DNA from: Sphingomonas sp.
GTDB lineage: Bacteria > Pseudomonadota > Alphaproteobacteria > Sphingomonadales > Sphingomonadaceae
DNA: 11,325 nucleotides
Assembly: GCA_013812805.1 (NCBI GenBank)
Contig: JACCSV010000221.1
Location: 1 to 11,325 of the forward strand
Direction of reading: 5' to 3'
Positions 1 to 6,426 of the stretch are shown piece by piece. A model generated the notes under the pieces. That model worked only from the letters and a program-made list of their open reading frames with translations. It was not told the origin of the DNA and did no database searches. Numbering within the stretch: position 1 is the first letter of the stretch; the number at the start of each line of letters is the position of its first letter. A program made the translations under genes and the position numbers.

Positions 1-131
1 TGCCGCTACAGGGGCTGTACCTGTGCGGGTCGGGTGCGCACCCGGGCGGCGGAGTCACTGGAGCGCCCGGGCATAACGCGGCCCGGGCCATCCTCGCCGA
101 CCGCCGGCCGTGGTCGAGGCGCAAGCCATGA
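1..131 (+). CDS. NAD(P)/FAD-dependent oxidoreductase, phytoene-dehydrogenase/PYROXD2-like, C-terminal end only
   Basis: This is the 3' end of a gene that enters from outside the window. Reading from base 3 gives an open frame of 42 codons ending in TGA at 129-131. The peptide contains GLYLCGSGAHPGGG, then VTGAPGHNAARAIL. This is the typical C-terminal FAD-contacting segment of COG1233 flavoproteins (phytoene desaturase, PYROXD2 and relatives), which carry out FAD-dependent desaturation or oxidation of hydrophobic substrates. The substrate cannot be told from the tail. The stop overlaps the ATG of the following CoA-transferase in an ATGA (128-131), so the two genes are very probably one transcript and translationally coupled. 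The N-terminal Rossmann fold is not visible. The family call is firm because the motif is long and in place at a C-terminus; the specific enzyme is unknown. Confidence 0.85.
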   Translation, partial: PLQGLYLCGSGAHPGGGVTGAPGHNAARAILADRRPWSRRKP

Positions 132-1327
132 CCGCGCCCCTCGCCGGGCTGCGCGTGCTCGACCTCAGCCGCGTTCTCGCCGGGCCGTGGTGCACGCAAT
201 TGCTCGCCGATCTTGGCGCGGACGTGATCAAGGTCGAGAAACCGGGCGCGGGCGACGACACTCGGCACTGGGGGCCGCCGTGGCATGAGCAGGACGGCGA
301 GCGGGTCGCGGCCTATTTCCTGTCCGCCAACCGCGGCAAGCGCTCGGCCGCGATCGACATCGCCAGCGAGGAGGGCGCCGAGCTGGTGCGCCGGTTGGCT
401 GAGCGCAGCGACGTCGTCGTCGAGAATTTCAAGGTCGGCGGCCTGGCGAAATACGGACTCGACGCAGCGTCGCTTCGGGCGGCCAACGAGCAGCTAATCG
501 TCGCCTCGATCACCGGGTTCGGTCAGGACGGCCCGTACGCGGACCGCGCCGGCTATGATTTCATGATCCAGGCGATGGGCGGGCTGATGAGCATAACCGG
601 CCAGCCCGACGGTTCGCCGGGCGGTGGGCCGATGCGCGTCGGGGTAGCGGTCGCAGACCTGTTCACCGGCATGTACACCGCCGTCGCCATCCTCGCCGCG
701 CTTCACCGCAGGCATTCGAGCGGGGAGGGCGGGCACATCGACATGGCATTGTTCGACACGCAACTCGCGGTGCTTGCGAACCAGGCGTCGAACGCGCTGG
801 TTTCGGGCGAGGACCCGCCGCGGCAGGGCAACACGCACCCCAACATCGTTCCCTATCGGCCATTCGACACCGCCGACCAGCCGATCATTATCGCCGTCGG
901 CAATGACCGGCAGTTCGCGCGGCTGGCGCGGATGTGCGGGCATCCCGAGTGGGCGCAAGACCAGCGGTTCGTGACCAATTCCGCGCGAGTCGCGCACCGC
1001 GCAGAGATCGAGACGCTGGTGCAGGAGGCAATCGCCACGCGAACGGCGGCCGACTGGCTCGCCGCGCTGGAGCAGGCGCATATCCCGGCCGGGCCAATCA
1101 ACCGCGTCACCCAGGCGCTGCGCGACATTCAGGCGCAGCACCGGCAGATGGTGCGGTCAATTGGCGGCATCCCACTGGTCGGGTCACCAGTCCGGATTGA
1201 TGGCGAGCGCGAGGATTCCGGGCTGCCGCCGCCAAGGCTCGGCGAGCATACCGAGCTGGTGCTAGGCGAGCTTGGGCTCGGCGCTGGTCAGCTCGGGCAG
1301 CTCAGGGCAGCCGGAGTGATCGGCTAG
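128..1327 (+). CDS. CaiB/BaiF (class III) CoA-transferase
   Basis: The 399-residue protein matches the usual length of class III CoA-transferases, which move CoA between acyl groups (for example formyl-CoA:oxalate, carnitine or bile-acid CoA-transferases). It opens with the family hallmark LAGLRVLDLSRVLAGPWC (residues 5-22), followed by LADLGADVIKVEKPGAGD (27-44). The proposed catalytic aspartate is Asp177 in GVAVADLFTGMY, which forms the aspartyl-acyl anhydride in this family. GEGGHIDMALFD follows in the usual place. A GTG six codons upstream (110) is in frame. I prefer the ATG at 128 because it overlaps the stop of the upstream flavoprotein in ATGA and places the family N-terminus correctly. 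The substrate cannot be assigned. Being coupled to a flavoprotein suggests a lipid or acyl-CoA pathway. It is convergent with the XpaC-like gene, with 33 bp between them. Confidence 0.93.
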   Translation: MTAPLAGLRVLDLSRVLAGPWCTQLLADLGADVIKVEKPGAGDDTRHWGPPWHEQDGERVAAYFLSANRGKRSAAIDIASEEGAELVRRLAERSDVVVENFKVGGLAKYGLDAASLRAANEQLIVASITGFGQDGPYADRAGYDFMIQAMGGLMSITGQPDGSPGGGPMRVGVAVADLFTGMYTAVAILAALHRRHSSGEGGHIDMALFDTQLAVLANQASNALVSGEDPPRQGNTHPNIVPYRPFDTADQPIIIAVGNDRQFARLARMCGHPEWAQDQRFVTNSARVAHRAEIETLVQEAIATRTAADWLAALEQAHIPAGPINRVTQALRDIQAQHRQMVRSIGGIPLVGSPVRIDGEREDSGLPPPRLGEHTELVLGELGLGAGQLGQLRAAGVIG

Positions 1328-1360
1328 GCGACGCGCTCAGCGCGCAGCGCCGCAAGTCCG

Positions 1361-2092
1361 CTACTGGTCGATCCGCTCCTCGCCGTAGCGCGATTTGATA
1401 AAACGGCCGTGGGTCTCGAGCGCGGCGACGTCGGAGCGCGCCAGCTTCTGCGAAATCTCCGCAAGCGCGACGCGGCCTGCGGCAAGCCCCTCGACCAGCC
1501 GCTCGTTGACGGTCACGCCTTCGCCGTCGCGCTCGTCGCGGAAGCCGCTGGGCACGTTGATGTAGCGGTCGATGAGGCCGGGGAGGTGGAGCGACATCAG
1601 CCGGCGCGCGTCCTGTGCCTCCGGGTCGAGAGTGTCGATGCGCTCGAGCGTCTGCTTGAGCGAACCGAGCTGAGCGCTGATCGAATCGATCTCTGTACGC
1701 GCGGGAGCAGGCAGTGCCGCACGAGCCCGATACAGATAAGAGTCGAACCGCTGCACCATTTCGCCATTGGCGAGATCGGCAGTCGGCGCTCGCGTGGCCT
1801 GTGGCTGCGAGGGCAGGAACGCCATGAGTGCGGCGACTCCGATCGCAAGGCCAATCGCCGCGAGAAAGCCGAACATTCCGATCGGTACGATCAGCCCGAC
1901 GACGATGGTGAGGATGCTGATGACGCCGATCGCGACGCCGACGCGAGCGGCGCGGCGGCCGAAGTCGGCATTGACTCGCTTGCGTTCGCGCCTGGCGGCT
2001 TCGCGGACCGAGCCTTCCCGCTCGTCGAGGGCGCGAGTGACCCGGTCGAAGCGGGCGAGTGCCCGACCGACCTTGTCGCTGACTTCCGTCAT
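1361..2092 (-). CDS. XpaC-like membrane protein (5-bromo-4-chloroindolyl phosphate hydrolysis family-like), TelA partner
   Basis: The 243-residue protein has a charged, probably helical N-terminus (about 1-50, rich in Arg and Glu). Two adjacent hydrophobic segments follow (about 51-70 and 71-93) separated by a Pro-Ile-Gly turn, and the cytoplasmic C-terminal half is largely helical. The C-terminal pattern (Leu-Pro around 170, a Tyr at 177, and repeated leucines near DVAALETHGRFIKSRYG, 221-237) resembles the XpaC/PF10112 family. In Bacillus the xpaC gene also sits beside a TelA-type gene. Here the start overlaps the TelA stop as ATGA (2089-2092), with GGAG at short distance, so translation is coupled. 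XpaC is named after a colony-colour phenotype and its real role is unknown; a link to envelope stress or TelA function is inference. I am confident of a two-helix membrane protein in a TelA operon, less so of the family name. Confidence 0.75.
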   Translation of the reverse strand: MTEVSDKVGRALARFDRVTRALDEREGSVREAARRERKRVNADFGRRAARVGVAIGVISILTIVVGLIVPIGMFGFLAAIGLAIGVAALMAFLPSQPQATRAPTADLANGEMVQRFDSYLYRARAALPAPARTEIDSISAQLGSLKQTLERIDTLDPEAQDARRLMSLHLPGLIDRYINVPSGFRDERDGEGVTVNERLVEGLAAGRVALAEISQKLARSDVAALETHGRFIKSRYGEERIDQ

Positions 2093-3300
2093 TTGCTCTC
2101 CAGCGGAGTGAACGGCGATGACGACGGGCCGGACAGCCGGCCTTTTTCGACACCCTCGGCGCGCGCGATATAGCCGCGCGACTTCTCGACTTCGGAGGAC
2201 AGGGTTTCAACGGTCTGCTTCATGCTGCCGAGCGCCTGCAGCTTGAAGGCGTCGATCTGGTCCATCGTCTCGTAGATGTTCTGGAAGGCGCGCTGCAGCG
2301 TCTCCAGCGGGATCATCGACGACGCCGCCTGTTCGTGGATCGCGCCGGTCTGCGACTTGAGCATCTCGCCGGTGGTGTCGATCATCCCCGCCGTGGTGGT
2401 GTTCAGGGCGCCGATCTGCTCCAGCACCAGCTTCTGGTTGGTCAGCGCCTGTGCGACGGTAACCGCGGTGCGAAGTGCGGCGACGGTGGTCGTCGACGCC
2501 CGATCGACGCCCTTGACCAGCTCGACATTGTTCTTCTTGACCAGGTCGAGCGCGAGATAGCCCTGCACCGTCACCGCCATTTGCGTCAGCAAATCTGTGG
2601 TGCGCTGGCGGGTGTAGAAAAGGGCGCTTTCGCGGATCGCCTTGGCCTTGGCAGGTTCGCTTGCGTCGAGCTCATTGGCCTTGTCCTCGAGGCTCTTGTC
2701 GAGGCTCTTGGAGATGTGGATCATCTGCTCGAGCTTGTGCATCGTTTTCCACAGCTGCGCCCGCTCGGTGTCGATCGCTGCATTGTCCATTAGCAGCTCG
2801 TCCTTGCCCGAGCCGAGCCGTGCGAGAATCGCCGAGATATGCGTCTGCGAGCTTTGATACTGGCGGAAGTAATTGCGCATCTTGCCGCCGAACGGGATCA
2901 GCCCGAACAGCTTGCGCCCGGGTGTCAGCCGACCGTTCTTGGACGGGTCGAGCTTCTCGACGGTCAGCCGGAGCTCGGTTAAATCGGCGCCGATCCCGGT
3001 GTCGCTGTCGATCGCCTTGACCGGCCGGTCGAGGAAACGGTTGGATGCGCCCGCCGCCTCGCCGATTTCCTTGCGGCCCATCGCGGTCAGCTGGTCGACT
3101 TTCTTGCCGAATTCCGGGCTGTTGGAATCGAGCGCCGAAAGCTCCTCGACGAACTGGGCGACTTTCTTGTCGAGCTCGCTGGTCTCGCCCGCCTTGAGCG
3201 GCACCAGCCCCGCGGAATCGGCCGGCGCGATCGGCTGCAGCGGCTCGGGAGCGTCGAGCTTCAGCTTGGTTGCGGTGGTCGTTCCTGCTTCGCTTGCCAT
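2089..3300 (-). CDS. TelA family protein (toxic anion resistance, PF05816)
   Basis: The 403-residue protein matches the TelA family in length and sequence. The signature lies at residues 258-297: NNVELVKGVDRASTTTVAAL, then RTAVTVAQALTNQKLVLEQI. Earlier parts are LTPGRKLFGLIPFGGKM (125-141), which reads KLFGLIPFG as in other members, and a long coiled coil (about 145-215 and 300-380). There is no signal peptide or membrane helix, so it is probably cytosolic or membrane-associated through its XpaC-like partner. TelA was named from tellurite resistance on plasmids; chromosomal members have also been tied to stress and antimicrobial tolerance, and no enzymatic activity is established. The frame is open to 3420, but I choose the ATG at 3300. 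GGAAGGA (3310-3316) stands 9 nt ahead, and the peptide upstream is not family-like and would cover the promoter. It overlaps the downstream gene by 4 nt. Confidence 0.92.
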   Translation of the reverse strand: MASEAGTTTATKLKLDAPEPLQPIAPADSAGLVPLKAGETSELDKKVAQFVEELSALDSNSPEFGKKVDQLTAMGRKEIGEAAGASNRFLDRPVKAIDSDTGIGADLTELRLTVEKLDPSKNGRLTPGRKLFGLIPFGGKMRNYFRQYQSSQTHISAILARLGSGKDELLMDNAAIDTERAQLWKTMHKLEQMIHISKSLDKSLEDKANELDASEPAKAKAIRESALFYTRQRTTDLLTQMAVTVQGYLALDLVKKNNVELVKGVDRASTTTVAALRTAVTVAQALTNQKLVLEQIGALNTTTAGMIDTTGEMLKSQTGAIHEQAASSMIPLETLQRAFQNIYETMDQIDAFKLQALGSMKQTVETLSSEVEKSRGYIARAEGVEKGRLSGPSSSPFTPLESK

Positions 3301-3309
3301 CTCGCTTAG

Positions 3310-3316
3310 TCCTTCC
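3310..3316 (-). promoter_or_regulatory. Ribosome binding site of the TelA-family gene
   Basis: On the minus strand the sequence reads GGAAGGA, 9 nt before the ATG at 3300. It decides that start against the longer open frame. Confidence 0.7.
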
Positions 3317-3336
3317 GCCCTGATTGCTGCGACGGT

Positions 3337-3351
3337 GAACGGCACCCGTTC
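3337..3351. promoter_or_regulatory. Perfect 15-bp palindrome in the TelA leader
   Basis: GAACGG and CCGTTC are exact inverted repeats around the 3-nt spacer CAC. The element lies between the predicted transcription start (about 3370) and the TelA ATG (3300), so it would be in the 5' untranslated region. It could be a protein operator or an RNA hairpin, although a 3-nt loop is tight. No U-tract follows, so it is not an intrinsic terminator. Confidence 0.4.
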
Positions 3352-3374
3352 CAGACGCAAGGGGGTTTCCAGCT

Positions 3375-3392
3375 GTATTATAGGTGTAATAC
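3375..3392. promoter_or_regulatory. Palindromic operator candidate over the TelA -10 box
   Basis: GTATTA (3375-3380) and TAATAC (3387-3392) are perfect 6-bp inverted repeats around the 6-bp centre TAGGTG. On the minus strand the palindrome contains the TATAAT -10 hexamer of the TelA promoter. A dimeric regulator bound here would block RNA polymerase. The geometry (short AT-rich arms, about 12 bp centre to centre) suits a winged-helix or TetR-like dimer, but I cannot name the regulator and none is encoded in the window. Confidence 0.5.
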
Positions 3393-3404
3393 GCCCCGGC
3401 GCAA
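3377..3404 (-). promoter_or_regulatory. Promoter of the TelA-XpaC operon
   Basis: On the minus strand TTGCGC (3404-3399) and TATAAT (3382-3377) are separated by 16 bp. The -10 is a full consensus match and the -35 matches TTGACA at four of six positions. Predicted transcription starts near 3370, giving a leader of about 70 nt. It is the best sigma-70-type promoter in the window, and its -10 lies within the palindrome at 3375-3392. Confidence 0.6.
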
Positions 3405-3435
3405 GGGCCGGATCCCTCAAGTCGCAAGGATTTGA

Positions 3436-3443
3436 TTAACCAT
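3436..3443 (+). promoter_or_regulatory. TTAACCAT motif, candidate CtrA half-site upstream of the Tad genes
   Basis: TTAACCAT is an exact match to the half-site form of the alphaproteobacterial cell-cycle regulator CtrA. It lies 71 bp before the TadG-like ATG, within an inverted repeat TTTGAT-TAACC-ATCAAA (3431-3447). The second half (TTAA after 7 bp) is absent. CtrA is known to control pilus and motility genes in Caulobacter and other alphaproteobacteria. A TTGACG at 3466-3471 could be a -35, but no good -10 follows, which is common for activator-dependent promoters. Confidence 0.4.
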
Positions 3444-3514
3444 CAAACGCAACCGTTCGCTCACCTTGACGGCGCTACACGGCAGCCTGCGCATAGAGGG
3501 TTGGGCCTGAAAGA

Positions 3515-4750
3515 ATGATCGCCTTCATCAAACGCCTGTGGCGCGATCGCCGGGGCAACGCATTGGTTATCGCTGGCGCCGCACTGCCACTCCTGGTCGG
3601 CTCGGCCGGCCTGGCGGTGGACACCATCCATTGGGCGATGTGGAAGCGGCAGCTGCAGCGCGCGGCCGACTCCGCGGCATTTGCCGGTGTCCATGCGAAG
3701 GTCGAGAAGAACGCGAACATGACGGCAGCGCAGGCCGTCGAAGGCGACCTGCTGAAGCACAACAGCACCGGCATCGCCCTGCTCGGGGGTTACCCGCAAA
3801 TTTCCTACCCGAATGCTAGCGGCTACACCGACGCGGTTCAGGTGACGCTCGCCGTCCAGAAGCAGCTGAGCTTCTCCTCGCTGTTCATGTCTGCAGCGCC
3901 GACCATCACGGTAACCGCCACGGCGGCGGTGTTCGAGGCTTATTCCTATTGCGCTATTGCGAAGGCCAAGACCGGTCCTGGAATCATCATCGCGGGCAGC
4001 ACCAACGTCGATCTGGGTTGCGGGGCGATTTCGCACTCCATGGACGGGATCAACTCCGTCGACGTGAACGGCACCGGCCACACCTTTAGTGCCGACCCCG
4101 TCGCTGCGGTCGGTGGGATCGACGGCGCCATCAATGGGTCGGAGAACCTGCTCCCGTTCACCGCCGAGGTCGACGATCCCTACGCGAGCCTTTCGACGGC
4201 GGTGCCCGCCGATATGCCTTGCCGGAACTTCAACAACCCTTCGACTACGAAGCCGGACGGCAGCAAGGAACCCGGCTGCTATAATAGTTTCAACCTCGGA
4301 GGCGGCACTGTCGACCTCAGCCCGGGCGTCTATTACGTGAACAACGCGAACATTCACTTGACCGGAAACGAGCGCCTGCAAGGGGACGGGGTCACCATCA
4401 TCCTGACCGGCAGCAACCCCGGCACCTTGTCGATGGCCGGTAACTCGTCGATGGATCTGACTGCTCCGACGACGGGCACTTATGCCAACATGGTGCTGAT
4501 CCAGTCGGCGAGCGCGGAGGTCGGCAACAACAACACCATCAACGGCGACAACAATACCTCGCTCGATGGCGCTATCTATTTTCCAAACGGCGACCTGACC
4601 TTCAGCGGAAGCTCCGCCGGCGCGACCCAGTGCGTGATGATGATCGGCTGGACGCTTACCTTCAGCGGTGACGCCGATATTCAGAATGATATCAGCAGCT
4701 GTGAGGCGGCGACGCAGGTCGACGGCAAGAAGGTGAGGTTGATCGCATGA
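3515..4750 (+). CDS. TadG-like Flp pilus assembly protein with repetitive C-terminal domain
   Basis: The 411-residue protein begins with the TadE/G-like N-terminus (PF13400 type). DRRGN at 11-15 is followed by a hydrophobic helix (about 16-36) and then WKRQLQRAADSAAFAGVH (43-60), the characteristic stretch with the ADSAA core. There is no Glu at the +5 position after Gly14, as expected for TadG rather than a processed TadE/F pseudopilin. The exported remainder (about 40-411) has six cysteines (146, 169, 236, 255, 373, 396). Its C-terminal third is rich in Asn, Gly, Ser and Thr with beta-strand-like repeats (for example GAIYFPNGDLTFSG at 352-365 and TLTFSGDADI at 380-389), suggesting a beta-helical or adhesive surface domain. 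Its stop overlaps the next gene as ATGA. None of the core Tad secretion genes (ATPase, secretin, platform, prepilin peptidase) is in the window. Confidence 0.88.
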   Translation: MIAFIKRLWRDRRGNALVIAGAALPLLVGSAGLAVDTIHWAMWKRQLQRAADSAAFAGVHAKVEKNANMTAAQAVEGDLLKHNSTGIALLGGYPQISYPNASGYTDAVQVTLAVQKQLSFSSLFMSAAPTITVTATAAVFEAYSYCAIAKAKTGPGIIIAGSTNVDLGCGAISHSMDGINSVDVNGTGHTFSADPVAAVGGIDGAINGSENLLPFTAEVDDPYASLSTAVPADMPCRNFNNPSTTKPDGSKEPGCYNSFNLGGGTVDLSPGVYYVNNANIHLTGNERLQGDGVTIILTGSNPGTLSMAGNSSMDLTAPTTGTYANMVLIQSASAEVGNNNTINGDNNTSLDGAIYFPNGDLTFSGSSAGATQCVMMIGWTLTFSGDADIQNDISSCEAATQVDGKKVRLIA

Positions 4751-5199
4751 CGCGCTCGCTTCTCCGCTGCGAGCAAGGCAACTCGTTCATCGAGATGGCC
4801 TTTGCCGCGCCCCTCCTGGCGTCGCTGCTGATCGGCATGGTCGACCTCAGTCGCGCGGTTTCGACCAAGCTGCAGATGGTGCAGGTGGCGCAGCGCACGA
4901 TCGAGCGAGTCCAGCGCAACGGCTTCGAGCCAGACCACGCGGAAACGCTGGAAACGGAAGCGGAAACCGCCGCCGGCGGCGGAGCAACCGCGACTGTGTC
5001 GGCATGGCTGGAGTGCGGGAGCAGCACCACCAAGCTCGGCTACACCGACAGTTGTGCATCGGGTCAAGCCTATGCGCGCTTCGTCGGCATTTCCGTCAGC
5101 ACTAATTTCGAGCCGGTGTTCGGAACGGACATCTTCCCCGGTGCCAACGCCGACGGGACGTTCACCCTTGCAGGCACCGCCGGAGTACGCACCCAATGA
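4747..5199 (+). CDS. tadE: TadE-like pseudopilin
   Basis: The 150-residue protein has a short basic N-terminus, then CEQGNSFIEMAFAAPLLASL (8-27), the TadE motif (PF07811). Gly11 is a likely prepilin-peptidase cleavage site and Glu16 sits at +5, as in type IV pilins. A single helix (about 17-37) anchors an extracytoplasmic domain with two cysteines in its second half (WLECGSS and DSCASG), possibly a disulphide. TadE proteins are minor pseudopilins needed for Flp pilus assembly. It starts inside the stop of the TadG-like gene (ATGA 4747-4750), with AAGGTGAGG upstream as ribosome binding site. Its own stop overlaps the next start the same way, so the three genes are translated as a chain. Confidence 0.88.
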   Translation: MTRSLLRCEQGNSFIEMAFAAPLLASLLIGMVDLSRAVSTKLQMVQVAQRTIERVQRNGFEPDHAETLETEAETAAGGGATATVSAWLECGSSTTKLGYTDSCASGQAYARFVGISVSTNFEPVFGTDIFPGANADGTFTLAGTAGVRTQ

Positions 5200-5588
5200 A
5201 GATGGCGCGCAAGCTTGCAGCCGATCGCGAGGGCTCCGCGGCAATCGAGTTCGCGATCGCCGTGCCCGTCCTGGTGCTGTTCATGTGGGGCATCTTTCAA
5301 ATGGCGATAGTCTATCGCGCCAATGCGGGGATGCAGCACGCGCTCGGCGAGGCCGCGCGTCACGCAACCATTTTCCCGACGCCGGCGGACTCCGAGATCC
5401 AGTCCAGGATTACGTCCGGCAAGTTCGGGCTCGACAACGGCACATGGAGCACACCGACGATCACCACCAATACGGTTGCCAAGACCAAGGTGATCGAGGT
5501 CACATACTCTCAACCGACCGACTTCTTGTTCTTCCAGGGCCCGACGGTCACGCTGACCCGTTCGAAGCTGGTGTACCTCTCGACCTAG
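5196..5588 (+). CDS. Second TadE/TadF-like pseudopilin
   Basis: The 130-residue protein has the sequence DREGSAAIEFAIAVPVLVLF at 10-29. The predicted cleavage is after Gly13 with Glu18 at +5, followed by a helix to about residue 40 (IVYRANAG), which places it in the TadE/TadF pseudopilin group. The remaining roughly 90 residues are extracytoplasmic, beta-rich and without cysteine. The ATG at 5196 overlaps the previous stop (ATGA). An alternative ATG two codons later would lose that coupling. The TAG stop at 5586-5588 shares its bases with the stop of the convergent crotonase gene. Whether it is TadE or TadF cannot be settled from position alone. Confidence 0.85.
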   Translation: MKMARKLAADREGSAAIEFAIAVPVLVLFMWGIFQMAIVYRANAGMQHALGEAARHATIFPTPADSEIQSRITSGKFGLDNGTWSTPTITTNTVAKTKVIEVTYSQPTDFLFFQGPTVTLTRSKLVYLST

Positions 5589-6346
5589 GCCGCCGGCCCC
5601 GCCCTGCGCTCGAAGAAGGCCAGGATCGCGGCTTTCACCTCCGCGCTCTCCAGCCGCTCGGCGAAGTAGCCGCTTTCAAGTTCGATCCGCTCGACAATCT
5701 CGCCAGAATTCCCGCGGCGAAGCAGGTCCTGGGTCAGCTGCAGCGCCTCCTTGGGCTTCGCGAGCAGCCGCTGCACCACTTCCGCCAGCGTGTCTTGCGC
5801 CGAGCCGTCGGCAACGATGTGGCTGACGAGCCCGAACTCAAGCGCCTCCGCCGCTCCAAAGCTGTCGCCGAGCAGCAGCCAGCTCGCAGCTCGCCGGCGC
5901 CCAGCGAGTTGCGGGATCAGCAGTGAGCTCGCCGCTTCCGGCACCAGTCCGAGATCGACGAACGGCATCGAGAAGCGGGCACTTTCCTCGGCGATCACGA
6001 GGTCGCAGTGAAGCAGCAGAGTAGTGCCGATTCCGACGGCATTGCCGTGCACCGCGGCGATCAACGGCTTGGGGTTAAGCGCGAGCGCGCGCAGCAGCCG
6101 CATTACCGGTATCTCCTCGTCGCGCGGCAGTGCGGTGAGGAAATCGGCAAGATCGTTGCCGGCGGTGAAATCCTGGCCTTCGCCTCGGATGGTGATCAGG
6201 CGGACGTCGCCGTCCGTCGCGGCACTTTCCACCGCCTCGGCAAGCGCCGCATACATGGCGACCGTGATCGCGTTGCGCCGATCGGGGCGGGCGAGCGTGA
6301 TCGCCAGCACTCCGTTCGCGCGCTCGATCAGCACCTCCTTGACCAT
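5585..6346 (-). CDS. Crotonase-family enoyl-CoA hydratase/isomerase, isomerase-like active site
   Basis: The 253-residue protein matches crotonase length. Visible family parts are ITLARPDRRNAI (16-27), the first oxyanion-hole loop FTAGNDL (60-66), the second one HGNAVGIG (100-107) and CDLVIAEESARFSMPFVDLG (114-133). The first hydratase glutamate, expected in the CE of the GGGCEL motif, is replaced by Thr (GIGTTLL). A glutamate occurs instead at 137 in LVPEAASSLLIP. This matches the catalytic glutamate motif PEGCSS of delta3,delta2-enoyl-CoA isomerases (ECI/PECI). An isomerase that helps beta-oxidation of unsaturated fatty acids is therefore more likely than a hydratase. The frame opens at a GTG at 6424, but the added 26 residues do not look like crotonase, so I choose the ATG at 6346. 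Its stop shares CTAG with the Tad gene stop. Confidence 0.9.
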   Translation of the reverse strand: MVKEVLIERANGVLAITLARPDRRNAITVAMYAALAEAVESAATDGDVRLITIRGEGQDFTAGNDLADFLTALPRDEEIPVMRLLRALALNPKPLIAAVHGNAVGIGTTLLLHCDLVIAEESARFSMPFVDLGLVPEAASSLLIPQLAGRRRAASWLLLGDSFGAAEALEFGLVSHIVADGSAQDTLAEVVQRLLAKPKEALQLTQDLLRRGNSGEIVERIELESGYFAERLESAEVKAAILAFFERRAGPAA

Positions 6347-6426
6347 GCGGCACCCCGTTCCGAATCGGATGACTGGTCCGACTTCAGCCGCTATGCCGCC
6401 GCTGAGCCCAGCTTTGAAAGACACAG

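Noticed and set aside
494..1141. Long minus-strand open frame (215 codons) opposite the CoA-transferase
   Set aside because: It lies wholly within a clearly recognised gene, is rich in Arg, Gly and Pro as antisense frames of GC-rich genes are, and shows no family motif.
1328..1360. GC-rich inverted sequence CGCGCT-C-AGCGCG between convergent CoA-transferase and XpaC-like genes as a terminator
   Set aside because: The loop would be a single base and there is no T-run on either strand, so it does not have intrinsic terminator form.
3461..4381. Minus-strand open frame of 306 codons opposite the TadG-like gene
   Set aside because: The plus-strand frame has a TadE/G N-terminus and ATGA coupling; the antisense frame has low-complexity charged sequence and no motif.
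6347..6424. Longer crotonase start at the GTG at 6424
   Set aside because: The extra 26 residues show no crotonase similarity and would fill the divergent promoter gap to the transaldolase gene.
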